Origin: Roseimicrobium sp. ORNL1
GTDB lineage: Bacteria; Verrucomicrobiota; Verrucomicrobiia; Verrucomicrobiales; Verrucomicrobiaceae
Direction of reading: 5' to 3'
Length of the DNA: 64,000 bases
Assembly: GCF_011044495.1 (NCBI RefSeq)
Contig: NZ_CP049143.1
Coordinates: 6,324,001-6,388,000 of the forward strand
The notes under the pieces: model-generated
The model's database searches: none
What the model saw: only the letters and a program-made list of their open reading frames with translations
What the model was told of the DNA's origin: nothing
Made by a program: the position numbers and the translations under genes
Shown: piece after piece, positions 19,237 through 29,009 of the stretch
Layout: each line of letters opens with the position of its first letter
Numbering within the stretch: position 1 is the stretch's first letter

Positions 19237-22026
19237 TTATCGATAGATGCGCACGACGCCATCCGCTGCAAGGATGGCCAGTGAGTCGACCGACCACGGT
19301 GCGTAGTCGACTGCGGCAAAGGCGTGGGTCATGGAGCCCAATGCCTTGCTCGAGAGTGATTGGTACATCAACGCCGACTTGGAGTCGCCCGCGATGATCC
19401 TACCGTCTCCAAGGAAAGCTGCATAGGAATGGGCCTCCGCACCGCTGAAGACACGCACTGGATCCGTGCTCTCGCCCAATGGCAGCAGAAACACCTGTCC
19501 TGGGAGCGAGGCCAAGACAGTCAGGGACTGGGTGGGAGGTGCGATGTCCAGTCTCAGCACCGACCCGTTCAATTCGATCTCCTTGTCCACCCGGCCATTC
19601 ACGACGTGCACGACCGTGGTTCCCGCTGAAATGAAGACCTGCTCACCATGTGCCACCATTTGAACCGGGCCTCCGGGTAGATCTCCCTGCGTCATTCCCA
19701 AGGCATACGTCCGTCTCAGTTTCCCCTCGTGGGTGGAATACGAAAGGTCAATGGTGCCACGCTCCCGCGCGTGGAGGACCCACACACCATCTTTGGTCGG
19801 GAAGACAGCAATCACCGCAGGCGGCATCCAGGCGAGCCGGGAAATCAAAAGGTCACGACTGACTGGCGGATTGCGAAAATCGTCGAGACGGGCACAGCCA
19901 TAACAGGCCGCCTCAGCCGGGTCCGGACGCAAGAAGGGCAACCAGGCAGTGGAATCCCGAAGGAGGTGTGGCTGCAAGCGCTGCGGTGAAGGCCAGCTTG
20001 TGCCGGAAGTCAGTCTTCCCATGGTCTTGTCACCACTGCCGAGCATCCAGAGTTCCTGCTGGGACCTCCCGTGAGATCCGCGCGCCAGCCAGGAATCACC
20101 CGAAGTAAGAAAGCGGTTCCACTCGATGCCACCTTCCCTCTGGAGGGACCATTGATGAATCAGGGTGAGTGGCACTGAGCCCTTTGCCGGACGGAGCGGT
20201 GGCCTGATGGATGAAGAGACCTCACGCACACGGTCTTCTGCGTACCGCACCGCATCACGACGCAGCAGCAGGTCGGAAGGTTCGATCTGATGCAACACCA
20301 TGGTAAAATCGTGGACCTGCCCGGGAGCACACGCTTTCAACGCGCGGCCGATGGTGGTGATGGCCACGGTGCCCAGTCTCTCTCGTACGCGGGCATCGCT
20401 CTGCTTTTCGCGGATGGCGTGCAGGGCGCGGGCCATCTCCAGCGGTGGCTGGAGTTGATTCCTGGCCTCACTCAACTGCATTGTCAGAGTGAGGGCATCT
20501 TCGTGAGCTTCGAGACGATGGAGGTACTCAAAGTGGGTCTCCAGACAAGCCCTTGCCTGGCTCGAGCCGGGCCAGCCACTGGCCAGCACCGCGACGGCGA
20601 GTCCCGGCTGGTGCAGCTTCTCATACAGGATGCGGGCATCGTGGATGCGATCGGTGCTGCCGGACAGCGCCCGGTTGTAGGCCGCCACGGCATCACGCTC
20701 GCGCCCGAGCAAGCGCAGCAAATCGCCGCACTTCTCATGACGTTCGAGGTCCGCATAGAGCAGGACGGCTTCTGCGAGCAGGCCACCGTCTTCGAGGCAT
20801 TTGGCGGCGAGCGGTTTGTTGTTGAGTTTCTCCTCGTAGATGCGCGCGGCTTCCTGAAAACGCTTCCCCCGCACGAGGGCGCCGGCGGCCGCGTGCCAGT
20901 CACCCAGAAGATGGGCGAAGATATAGGCCGCACGATCGAAGTGGCCCATCGCCAGTTCACGGTTGGCAAGATCGAAGTATTTCTGGCGCAGCGCCCATTG
21001 GGTGTGCTCGGAAAGGTTCCAGATGTCCGCAGGCCCCCAACCGCCTCGTGCACCAAAGGTGGGATTCCGCAGGCCCAATTTTCCCGAAGGCGGCGCAATG
21101 CCACGGCTGGCATCCCCTCCCCCGCCGAGGGGAAGGGCGTAGCGCAATCCGTTCTCGGGATCCTTTTCCAGAAGCTTGAGCAGCCGCTGGATCTCGCCCT
21201 CGCGCTGAAGCTGGAGCTTCTTGAATTGCTCTGCGGTCCAGTTCTGGATCTTGTTCCAGAGTTGGGAGGGGCGCTTGGCACCTTTGCCTCCGGCGCCGCC
21301 TTGCTGACCTTGGGACGCGTCGGATTCACGACCGCCCTCGCCCGAGCCACCCAGTTTCGAGAATCCGGACATGATCCAGCTTCCAAATGAGCCAATGGCC
21401 TTGCCCATCGCGTCCTTTGCCCAGGCGCCTTTCCCGGCATCGCGTTGCAAGTCCTTGGGATTGGAGGAGCCGATGTCTTCCGAAGCTTCACCAAACAGAC
21501 TGTCGAAGTCAGGAGGAAGGGCAAGCGCCACATGCTGCAACTCCGGCAGCGGCGGCCGGCCTGGCATGGCGTGCATCCAGGAGACCGACGTGGGCAATGG
21601 TGGTACCACCAGAGCTTCGGGCAGGATGGCATCCGACTCCTCAAACGCAATCAACCCGATGGACGGATGGAAAAAATAACAGGTGTAGTTCAGCATCCGT
21701 TCCGCCTCCTCCCTCGTCATCTGCGGATCCAATTGCATGCTGAGCGGCACCGCGACACAACCATGTTCCATCGCAGCCGGTTGCACTCGCGGACCGAAGG
21801 ATACGGGAGTGTTGCCAGAGGTCGCAGGCACCATGAGCAGACCGCCAGGTTCCAGATCTTCCGCCGAGCCGGGCACGATGAAGAATTTCATCTCCGGATG
21901 GCGCGCCATCTCCTCAAGCCACGCCGCCACGTCGCTGCCCGGCAAAAATCCCGCACGCGGCACGCGTGGTGCCGTGGCTGGAATCATTCGCAGTGGAAGG
22001 GAGATGGGCATGCGGAAGTGAGTCAC
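19237..22026 (-). CDS. ternary-system partner protein with helical repeats and C-terminal propeller-like region
   Basis: A 929-residue soluble protein, last of a minus-strand cluster; its ATG overlaps the upstream stop (ATGA at 22026-22023). The N-terminal 170 residues form an alpha/beta domain. A Gly/Ser-rich linker with GGAGGKGAKRPS leads to a TPR-like helical stretch (about 360-560: YFDLANRELAMGHFDRAAYIFAHLLGDW). The C-terminal 250 residues show repeated beta-propeller-like strands. By context it is a variable component of MoxR-vWA-beta-propeller ternary conflict systems (bpX-type). Domain naming is inferred. Confidence 0.7.
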   Translation of the reverse strand: MTHFRMPISLPLRMIPATAPRVPRAGFLPGSDVAAWLEEMARHPEMKFFIVPGSAEDLEPGGLLMVPATSGNTPVSFGPRVQPAAMEHGCVAVPLSMQLDPQMTREEAERMLNYTCYFFHPSIGLIAFEESDAILPEALVVPPLPTSVSWMHAMPGRPPLPELQHVALALPPDFDSLFGEASEDIGSSNPKDLQRDAGKGAWAKDAMGKAIGSFGSWIMSGFSKLGGSGEGGRESDASQGQQGGAGGKGAKRPSQLWNKIQNWTAEQFKKLQLQREGEIQRLLKLLEKDPENGLRYALPLGGGGDASRGIAPPSGKLGLRNPTFGARGGWGPADIWNLSEHTQWALRQKYFDLANRELAMGHFDRAAYIFAHLLGDWHAAAGALVRGKRFQEAARIYEEKLNNKPLAAKCLEDGGLLAEAVLLYADLERHEKCGDLLRLLGRERDAVAAYNRALSGSTDRIHDARILYEKLHQPGLAVAVLASGWPGSSQARACLETHFEYLHRLEAHEDALTLTMQLSEARNQLQPPLEMARALHAIREKQSDARVRERLGTVAITTIGRALKACAPGQVHDFTMVLHQIEPSDLLLRRDAVRYAEDRVREVSSSIRPPLRPAKGSVPLTLIHQWSLQREGGIEWNRFLTSGDSWLARGSHGRSQQELWMLGSGDKTMGRLTSGTSWPSPQRLQPHLLRDSTAWLPFLRPDPAEAACYGCARLDDFRNPPVSRDLLISRLAWMPPAVIAVFPTKDGVWVLHARERGTIDLSYSTHEGKLRRTYALGMTQGDLPGGPVQMVAHGEQVFISAGTTVVHVVNGRVDKEIELNGSVLRLDIAPPTQSLTVLASLPGQVFLLPLGESTDPVRVFSGAEAHSYAAFLGDGRIIAGDSKSALMYQSLSSKALGSMTHAFAAVDYAPWSVDSLAILAADGVVRIYR

Positions 22027-24572
22027 AGGGTCCCGGCTTGAGAAATATCATCCCGGGAACCGCAGGAGGGCAATGGTGGTGGCGGGACGGATGAAGGGCC
22101 GCCCAAGAGTGGCCGGCATAGCCGCCTCGACATCGCAACCAAGTGAAGGGGCGCGTACATCGCTTCATCCCACAGATAGGCGCGGTCACCGAAGTGATGT
22201 CCCTCCTTCAGCCACACAGCGGTGTTTCCTTTCACGACGGCCACGCTGAGTTCGTGGTTGCTGCGCGGGTCCACCATATGCATGAAGCCACGGGGGTCAT
22301 ACACGACGCGGCGGCCGTCTGCGAACTCCGCCTGGCGAAGACCGACGTCCGGCCACTGAGGTGTATCGAGCCGCTCCAAGGGACGAAAGACAACGTCCGA
22401 ATCCGCATGGCGGCCGCAGACACGCCAGCACGGCGTGCGATCCGTAGCCACATCCAGATGATACGTCATGCCGCTCTGCTTGCGGAAGTGCAGTCCATTC
22501 GTTGGTCCGAATCCCACCTCGGTGATGTTGGTGTGCCGGGAAACGTGGTGGGCACGCGGCATCCGCGTGGAGGCCAGACGGTCCGAGAGCGGCACGGGAC
22601 GCGCATCTTCACGGAATGAAGAACCGTCAAACCAACGCTGGCGGGGAACACCGCCGCGGTAGGACACCAGCAGCAGGCCGGTCTCCGCGGAGAACGCATC
22701 ACATCCATGGGAATGATACACCACCAGCGCACCCGATTGGAGGGAGACCCCGGAGACATACGCCTGGCCAAAATCTCCGGCACACAATACGGATGGCCTG
22801 CGGCCATGGACATCGCAGACCAGCAGTTCGCAGTTGGTAAAGGTGCCGAACGCAAGCGCCACGGTCCCCGGATCGGCGCCATCCACCAGCATCACTCGCT
22901 GCGCCTCAGGTGCCGGCGCATACGGCCACAGCACACGTCCGCATCGGGCGGATGTTCTCCAGTAACACACGCATCGATCCGGAGTCACTCCCACGTGCCC
23001 AGTCTGCGGAAGCTCAAAGGCAACCTGTCCGGCAGCAATCATGGGATAGTAGAGCGGCCAGGGAAGCCGGTGGTAGAAGGCGGGCAGGCGTGCCATTTCA
23101 TCCGTGAGCGCCAAAGATGGACGCCGCTCCGGAGGGCCTTGCAGAAGGGCATCCAGATCAACTTGCGCCTGGCTGAGCGTGCGTGAGCCCGCGACGGAAT
23201 GGCGGGACAACATCAGCAAGCCATGACGGTCCACCTGGATGGAATGCAGCAGGCATGTGGCCGCGAGCTGCTGCCAGGAGGGCTCACGAACCAGCAAGGC
23301 CATGGCATCCGGATGCGACACCAAGAATACTTCCTCACCCGGCTCGGCCTGTGGCATTTCGTTTTGTACAAAATGGGCCAGTGCCTCCGACGGGAAGGGA
23401 GCGGGTTCGAGTTTGGCGAGCTGAGTCCGCACGTCTTCCACGGTGCGCAGGGAGACAGGAGCGAACTGATCGTCTGCCAGCGTGTAGACATCCCCGCCTT
23501 GATCGCCTGCCGCAACGCCGGATCTTTTCAAATGACGAACCAGTGCGAGAACCGCACCCAGCGCGAACAGCCTGGGTTTTCCCCAAAGATGAATGCCCGT
23601 ATCCAGAAGGATCTTCCGTCTGGGCGGCGGTTCTGAAGGTGGAGATTCCCGGCGTGAATACAGCGCCTCTCCCTGCGCAAGCCGCGAGGCAAAGGTGAGG
23701 TCATCCCAGGCGAGTTCCGTCAGAAGAAGGCGATCCGGTTCACCTCGATTCGTAATGTCTGAAACGCCACCCACCGGTAGATCATCCTGCTGCGACACGG
23801 GTTTGGGCACGTGAAGAACGGCGGAGAGACGGCGCGCCACGCCGGCCACCTGAGCTAGTTGCCCACCTTCCTTCTCAAGGGCTGCGAGCAAGTCGTCCGG
23901 TATCTCGATGGCAGGCGGCTCGGGCTTGAGATCCTCAAGCGGCAACTCGATCTGGTCCCCAAGATCTCCATCGAGACCGGTGCGCAGGCGATGCTCCAAC
24001 TGCGAAGGCGGAAGACGATCAAAGGCCTTGGCCAGGGCGCTCAGGTCTCGCAGCAGCCGTGCCTGACCATTGATGTCCGGGGCGCGCTGCATGAAGGGCT
24101 CAAGGTCCGGGGTCTTCTTGAACTCATCGAGAATCGACTCGGACAGATCCGGAGGAAGCCGATTGAAGGCGCCCTCAAACACCATGCGCACCAAGGTGCG
24201 CTTCGCAGCCGCGTTCTTCAGTTCAGGCGGCAGATTGCTGATGGCATCCAGCCCACGGGTCGCATGCATCCAGAGACTGGCCAACGTGGAAGGCAGAGGC
24301 TCACCGGATTTCCAAACGCCGCAGGCATGCTGCAGTTCGGTGTGAATGACGACGCCGTCCCAAACGGTCTGGGCCGCAGCATTCACCAACACCACGGCAC
24401 CCAGGGGTGGCAGGCCATCTGGAGCCAGTGCTTCCAGCAGATCGACCAGCGTGTCCCGAGAGCCAAGGAAGTTTCCGAGCACGGAACCCATCGCCGAGCG
24501 GAATTCACCGTGCCAGGTCCAGAAGTGACCCGGAGGCGCGCAGAAGTAACCCAATGTGGCTTTGCTGTGCAT
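22023..24572 (-). CDS. vWA-like plus beta-propeller protein of ternary system
   Basis: About 849 residues from MHSKATLGYF at 24572, 8 bp after the preceding stop. The N-terminal 320 residues are mainly helical. The middle contains a degenerate vWA-like strand (KILLDTGIHLWGKPRLFALG near 365) with no intact DxSxS. The C-terminal half has repeated WD/propeller-like strands (VMLVDGADPGTVALAF, LLVCDVHGRRPSV). This matches the vWA-propeller component seen beside MoxR ATPases in ternary systems. It is translationally coupled to the 929-residue gene downstream. Confidence 0.7.
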   Translation of the reverse strand: MHSKATLGYFCAPPGHFWTWHGEFRSAMGSVLGNFLGSRDTLVDLLEALAPDGLPPLGAVVLVNAAAQTVWDGVVIHTELQHACGVWKSGEPLPSTLASLWMHATRGLDAISNLPPELKNAAAKRTLVRMVFEGAFNRLPPDLSESILDEFKKTPDLEPFMQRAPDINGQARLLRDLSALAKAFDRLPPSQLEHRLRTGLDGDLGDQIELPLEDLKPEPPAIEIPDDLLAALEKEGGQLAQVAGVARRLSAVLHVPKPVSQQDDLPVGGVSDITNRGEPDRLLLTELAWDDLTFASRLAQGEALYSRRESPPSEPPPRRKILLDTGIHLWGKPRLFALGAVLALVRHLKRSGVAAGDQGGDVYTLADDQFAPVSLRTVEDVRTQLAKLEPAPFPSEALAHFVQNEMPQAEPGEEVFLVSHPDAMALLVREPSWQQLAATCLLHSIQVDRHGLLMLSRHSVAGSRTLSQAQVDLDALLQGPPERRPSLALTDEMARLPAFYHRLPWPLYYPMIAAGQVAFELPQTGHVGVTPDRCVCYWRTSARCGRVLWPYAPAPEAQRVMLVDGADPGTVALAFGTFTNCELLVCDVHGRRPSVLCAGDFGQAYVSGVSLQSGALVVYHSHGCDAFSAETGLLLVSYRGGVPRQRWFDGSSFREDARPVPLSDRLASTRMPRAHHVSRHTNITEVGFGPTNGLHFRKQSGMTYHLDVATDRTPCWRVCGRHADSDVVFRPLERLDTPQWPDVGLRQAEFADGRRVVYDPRGFMHMVDPRSNHELSVAVVKGNTAVWLKEGHHFGDRAYLWDEAMYAPLHLVAMSRRLCRPLLGGPSSVPPPPLPSCGSRDDISQAGTL

Positions 24573-24579
24573 CGATGCG

Positions 24580-25302
24580 TCAGTGAGCTTCTTCTTGATG
24601 CAAGGACTGGCGAAGCGCAGAGCGTGTGGCCTCGACAAAGGCCTCGTCCGGCAGGACTTCCACGCTGGCGTCCTCGTGGACGAGCGCGAGGGCATGGGGC
24701 GCGAGCTTCAAGGAGACAGCCACCAGCGCGGCGGTGACACCGCGTGGCAACGCCCATCCCGCAGGCGTGGCGACACCCTTCTCCACACACCATGATACAC
24801 CCGGCAGGGATGGCAGCACCGGACCACGCACGCAGGCCCTGCCGTCATCCGACTTCGCGAATTTCAGATTCTTCAAGCGTACGGAGGGCGCGCTCAATCC
24901 CCAGGTGGCGAATGCTTCGAATGAAAGCGTGAGCAGTGCCGGCTCGCGATACTCCCGGGAAGGAACCAATGCCCACGCGAGCGGCATGACTGACTGCGCC
25001 GGCAAGGCGGCGGCGGGAGGGCGCACCTTCAGAAAGTCCGGCAGTCGCATCCAGATCGCTTCCGGCAGACGCCGCACTGGCACCAGATCCCCTTCTCGTG
25101 TGAGCCGGCCGGAGTCATCCGCAATGAAACGATCCAGAGCGGGCATCAGGGCCCATCTCCCGTGGTTTGTGCTGCCACGCACCCAGACATGCCCTTCGGC
25201 CTCGCAGGCTTCAAAGCCCGGCAGCGTGCGCCACCGGCCCAGCCAGGCGGCGTCTTCCGGGGCAAGCATCGCCACCAGGGTCATGTCATGCGCAACGCTC
25301 AT
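24580..25302 (-). CDS. bpX2-like small component of MoxR ternary system
   Basis: A 240-residue soluble protein starting at 25302, 1 bp after the MoxR stop. LAPEDAAWLGRWRTLPGFE and EAEGHVWVRG near the N-terminus resemble the bpX2-type partner of MoxR-vWA systems. No catalytic motif is visible. Its place between the ATPase and the vWA-propeller gene supports the assignment, which is from memory of the family and not from a search. Confidence 0.6.
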   Translation of the reverse strand: MSVAHDMTLVAMLAPEDAAWLGRWRTLPGFEACEAEGHVWVRGSTNHGRWALMPALDRFIADDSGRLTREGDLVPVRRLPEAIWMRLPDFLKVRPPAAALPAQSVMPLAWALVPSREYREPALLTLSFEAFATWGLSAPSVRLKNLKFAKSDDGRACVRGPVLPSLPGVSWCVEKGVATPAGWALPRGVTAALVAVSLKLAPHALALVHEDASVEVLPDEAFVEATRSALRQSLHQEEAH

Positions 25303-25303
25303 C

Positions 25304-26431
25304 TCAGGCACCCGCCTTTCTCCAAAGCGCCTCCACTTTCTCCTGCAGGGCATTGCGCGCCTCTGCCTGCTGGACCCATGGCACACGCGCCGCAAGGGCG
25401 GCGAGCTGATCCTTTGCCACGCCCGGCACGGCCTCGTCCCAACCGGCATCAAGCGCTTCCAGATCTCTGGCCAATGCTTGGGGATCTGGAGCCGAGGAAC
25501 CGTAGGCCTGCGGATGATCCGTGGCGGTGGGTTCAGCCTTCGTGAGCGTCTCCTGCACAATGGAGGCCAGTAACTCGCGCTGCTCCTCACGATCCCAGAT
25601 GCAGCGCATGACCCAGAGGTCCGACACCTGCGCGGCCATGCGCCCGCACATGAGTGCGCTGGCCGCGATGACACGCTGCAACTTCACTGCGCGGCGGTCA
25701 GAAACATCAATGCCGCCCGCACGCAGTCTGGAGACCAGGGCGAGGTAAGCAGGACGTACCGGGGTGAGATCCACCAACGGCAGGGCTTCCTGAAGCGCTC
25801 GGATATCGTTCGCGCCAATACCACAGGACGGCACCACGCCGCGGCGGCTCTTTTCGATTTCCCAACCCGCTTCGATCACCGCGCCCAAAGCTTCGCCGGG
25901 GACATAGCCACAATGCACGCGCAGCAGGAAGCGGTCGAAGAGAGCACGCAAGGCCTCCTCCTCAGGAAGATGATTGCTGGCACCCACCACCATGAGCGCA
26001 GGAAGCTTGCGCGTCTCGCGACCGCGACGGAAGACGCGCTCGTTCAGCACCAGCAGCAGGCTGTTGAGAATGGCACTATTCGCATTAAGGATTTCATCGA
26101 GGAACACGAAGTCCGCCTCGGGAAGCATGCCATCGGTGTTCGTGACGAGATCCCCCTCGCGAAGCCGGCGGATGTCGAAGGGGCCAAACAACTCACTCGG
26201 CTCCGTAAAACGCGTGAGGAGATAGTCATAGGAGCGGGCCTCCAGGCGGCGCGCGACTTCATGGACGAGGGCGCTCTTCGCCGTGCCGGGCGGGCCGTGC
26301 AGGAAGAGATTCTCGCCGCCTACGAGGGCGATGCCCATGACATCAATGACTTCGTCCTTTCCTACGAAGAGGTTCTTGAGGGGGCGCAGCAGGTGTTCGG
26401 AAAGCCGGTTCGCAATAACTGTGGGTTCCAT
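25304..26431 (-). CDS. MoxR-family AAA+ ATPase
   Basis: A 375-residue AAA+ protein (RavA/MoxR clade): Walker A HGPPGTAKS near residue 46, RFTEPSELFGP near 75, Walker B DFVFLDEI near 107, sensor 1 VVGASNHLP near 148 and arginine finger ALFDRFLLRV near 165. It lacks a signal peptide. MoxR ATPases remodel vWA-containing partners; here the partner is the vWA-like/propeller protein two genes downstream. It is the central gene of the 19.2-27.1 kb cluster. Confidence 0.88.
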   Translation of the reverse strand: MEPTVIANRLSEHLLRPLKNLFVGKDEVIDVMGIALVGGENLFLHGPPGTAKSALVHEVARRLEARSYDYLLTRFTEPSELFGPFDIRRLREGDLVTNTDGMLPEADFVFLDEILNANSAILNSLLLVLNERVFRRGRETRKLPALMVVGASNHLPEEEALRALFDRFLLRVHCGYVPGEALGAVIEAGWEIEKSRRGVVPSCGIGANDIRALQEALPLVDLTPVRPAYLALVSRLRAGGIDVSDRRAVKLQRVIAASALMCGRMAAQVSDLWVMRCIWDREEQRELLASIVQETLTKAEPTATDHPQAYGSSAPDPQALARDLEALDAGWDEAVPGVAKDQLAALAARVPWVQQAEARNALQEKVEALWRKAGA

Positions 26432-26467
26432 AAGGAAGCGGAAACAAAAGGGATAAAGAAACGGGAG

Positions 26468-27130
26468 TTAGGCAGCAGCAGCCAGGGCCAAGCGCTGGGC
26501 AAGGGAATGATGCGCCCCGAGGGCATCACGGACGGCGGCCTTCACTTCGGGATCGGTCAGCCGTGACTCGTCCTGACGCTCTATCACACGGTCGACGTAC
26601 CATCTCCAGATCTGCGGATGGCGTTTCAGAGGAGCCAAGTCCAGCGGCAGAGGCAACGGACCCATGCCGACGGATGAGAGGGGAAATCGCAAACCGATGG
26701 CGGAAAGCCCCAAAACCAGCGGATCATCGGCGCTCAGGGACTTCGCCCAACGATGGATCGTCGGCAGATGGCGCAGCGCGACATCGGCGGAGAGCATGTC
26801 CCCCGCATCGACCGGGGCAGGCGGCATGTCGGAGAAGATGTCCTCGATGTCGCCAGCAGGCAGGGCGCGATCCACCAGCCCATGACAGATGCGATACAGG
26901 CAACGCAGGGCATCCAGCGCCACGTCCGGTTTGAAAGGGGGATGTTGGTGCTGGTCCGTCCCAAGATCTGCCAGGTCATCCAGATGGGCTGTGAAGGCCT
27001 CCTGTAGGAGCAACATGGCACCGGGGTCACTTCCCCTGAGATCAGCCTCGCGCCGGACCAGAACCTTTCCGGTGGAGGATAATCCGGAGGCGAACTCAGC
27101 CAAGGGGGAAGCTGTATCTGGGGGCACCAT
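26468..27130 (-). CDS. first gene of the MoxR ternary cluster, hypothetical
   Basis: A 220-residue helical, soluble protein without cysteines or an obvious motif, directly upstream of the MoxR gene (36-bp gap) and co-directional. Position and size fit one of the small bpX-type partners of MoxR-vWA-beta-propeller systems. The upstream 190 bp would hold the operon promoter and contains a dyad with CCGGCAAC and GTTGCCGG arms (about 27208-27275). Function is not visible. Confidence 0.55.
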   Translation of the reverse strand: MVPPDTASPLAEFASGLSSTGKVLVRREADLRGSDPGAMLLLQEAFTAHLDDLADLGTDQHQHPPFKPDVALDALRCLYRICHGLVDRALPAGDIEDIFSDMPPAPVDAGDMLSADVALRHLPTIHRWAKSLSADDPLVLGLSAIGLRFPLSSVGMGPLPLPLDLAPLKRHPQIWRWYVDRVIERQDESRLTDPEVKAAVRDALGAHHSLAQRLALAAAA

Positions 27131-27324
27131 GAACGCGCGAAGCTAACGTGAGCCGGGACAATGGCAAATGTCGGGCGGCGACAAGTTCACCACGGTTTTG
27201 CCATCTTTCCGGCAACGAACTACTCTTTCGCGGAAAAAACGAGGGTTGCCGGTGTGCGATTGGTGTCTCGCCGCGAGTCTGGAGCTCTCGACCAGAGGAA
27301 CATCAAAAGATGAACTGGTCACAT

Positions 27325-27846
27325 TCACTCCGATAAAACGAACTCAAACCGGTAATGCCGGAGAAGTTCGTCGGTATGGTCGTAGGCGTCTGCCAGCTCA
27401 AATTTGTATTCCAACCCGGCGAGACTTTGCTGCTCTGGCGTTTCTGTGTTTGCGTCATCGCGATCCATCCACGCATTCAGCCCCGCACTTCGCTTCACCC
27501 GAGTTGCCGGAATGACATTGCTTGGGAAGGCCCGGCACGACAGCTCAACAGCATAGGCAACATCTGCCTTGCCCAACAGCCGGAAGCCATAAGCGGCACG
27601 TTGGATCATTTCCGCGCAGCATGTTTCATAGGCCTTGAACAAGCCACCGTTGGCCATATGCCCAGTGGACATCCAGGCGCAATAGACTGCTGCCACGACG
27701 GGATTTAGGTTTTGCAGGAAGACTGCCATTTCCTCGTCATTCGAGTCATCTGGAACGTCGTCAGAGATCGCAAACACCACCTCTTCGACGATTTGACGCG
27801 TGCCCATCGACCTCGCTCGCTCTTCGGTTACTCGGTAGTCTTTCAT
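27325..27846 (-). CDS. DMP19-family (DUF4375-like) protein
   Basis: About 173 residues from MKDYRVTEER at 27846; the frame runs further upstream without similarity. GHMANGGLFKAYETCCAEMIQRAAYGFRLLGK is the recognisable DMP19-type NGG core. Family members are often DNA-mimic or immunity-like proteins. It lies next to another immunity-like gene, so the pair may be leftovers of a polymorphic toxin locus. The upstream gene ends about 110 bp before it. Confidence 0.6.
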   Translation of the reverse strand: MKDYRVTEERARSMGTRQIVEEVVFAISDDVPDDSNDEEMAVFLQNLNPVVAAVYCAWMSTGHMANGGLFKAYETCCAEMIQRAAYGFRLLGKADVAYAVELSCRAFPSNVIPATRVKRSAGLNAWMDRDDANTETPEQQSLAGLEYKFELADAYDHTDELLRHYRFEFVLSE

Positions 27847-27958
27847 GTCATCTAGAGTCGATTTGCGCGTCATCTGGCAGAGCAATACGAGGTGTTTCTC
27901 CCTTTGGAGCAGACTGTCCAAAATTCCCCTCAGTTCACAAGCGTCGCATGGAAATCGT

Positions 27959-28879
27959 TCATGGCTTCCGAACTTCCGGCTGACGGCAATCAGGCATGAG
28001 TTCGGGCGGGCCGTACCTCGGCTCATCACAAATGGTGCCAGAGCCCGGCGGCCATTCGCAGTCCTCGTGGAAGAACAGTTTCCAGAGACGCTGCTGCATG
28101 TGCCCTTGCTCACCGTCCGGTCGGGTGAAAGCGTGCGGCCAGCACTTGAGGTAAAGGTAGTGAGGCGTGTCTCGCTTCTCGATGAAAAAGTCTGCCGCCA
28201 ATGCTTCTTCCTTTGTGCATTTGGCATACTGCCAGAAGTGCGGGCCGAGCCACATCTCGGCGGTGGGGTAGAAGCTAACCATAGGCAGCAACGTTTTCGG
28301 GCGCCCAGGATTTAGGGAGACATCAAGAAGTGTCCTTCCTGGGCCGATTCCATCGATACTCGCTTCATGGGTGCGTCGAAAGCCCGGTGGAATGGGACCA
28401 AAAATCTGCTCATATCCCAAGTCCACTCGACAGTTCCACTGCCAGGACTGGTAGTATTGCCTCCACTGCCAAGCCCCAATACTCGGAAATCTGTTCATCA
28501 AAGAGGTGATTAAAGCGCCCCAATCATCAGGAGCCTGTGCATTTTTTTCAATGCGGCATCGTAGTTCCGACTGCGGTCCAGCATCTTTCGCGTGAAGGAG
28601 GGAAAAACCGACACTTCGTGCGGAATAGCCACTGTTGACCCAAAAGCCGTCCAGATTCCGCTCCGCTATCAGCGCAGCCACGTCACTTGGAGACAGCTTG
28701 AGATCTTCCTCGCTTTTGAATCGTTCAGCATGTCCCGCTGTTTGGTGAACTTCAAACTGTCTGGGCAGCGAACAGGCCTCTTTCAGATGACGCGTCAGTT
28801 GCTCCCAAACCTCAATGACCGAACTCGGCACAAAAGGAAAGCCTATGGCGAAGTGGATTCTATCTGGGTACGGAATCAT
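27959..28879 (-). CDS. hypothetical immunity-like protein, 306 aa
   Basis: A 306-residue soluble protein rich in Trp and Tyr, starting MIPYPDRIHFAIGFPF. The Trp-rich middle (QWRQYYQSWQWNCRVDLGY) and absence of enzyme motifs are reminiscent of large Imm-type immunity proteins, but I cannot name the family. Its base composition is lower in G+C than the flanking operons, consistent with horizontal acquisition together with the DMP19-like gene. Confidence 0.55.
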   Translation of the reverse strand: MIPYPDRIHFAIGFPFVPSSVIEVWEQLTRHLKEACSLPRQFEVHQTAGHAERFKSEEDLKLSPSDVAALIAERNLDGFWVNSGYSARSVGFSLLHAKDAGPQSELRCRIEKNAQAPDDWGALITSLMNRFPSIGAWQWRQYYQSWQWNCRVDLGYEQIFGPIPPGFRRTHEASIDGIGPGRTLLDVSLNPGRPKTLLPMVSFYPTAEMWLGPHFWQYAKCTKEEALAADFFIEKRDTPHYLYLKCWPHAFTRPDGEQGHMQQRLWKLFFHEDCEWPPGSGTICDEPRYGPPELMPDCRQPEVRKP

Positions 28880-29009
28880 GGCGGAGACTCAAGTCGGCGG
28901 GCAGTAGAGGCCATCTAGCCGTGCGCTGCGCGTACAAAAATCCGATTGACTTGAACGGAAAATGAAAGAATTGCTACTGAGACCGAGTTTCAGTAGCGTA
29001 TCCAAAGCG

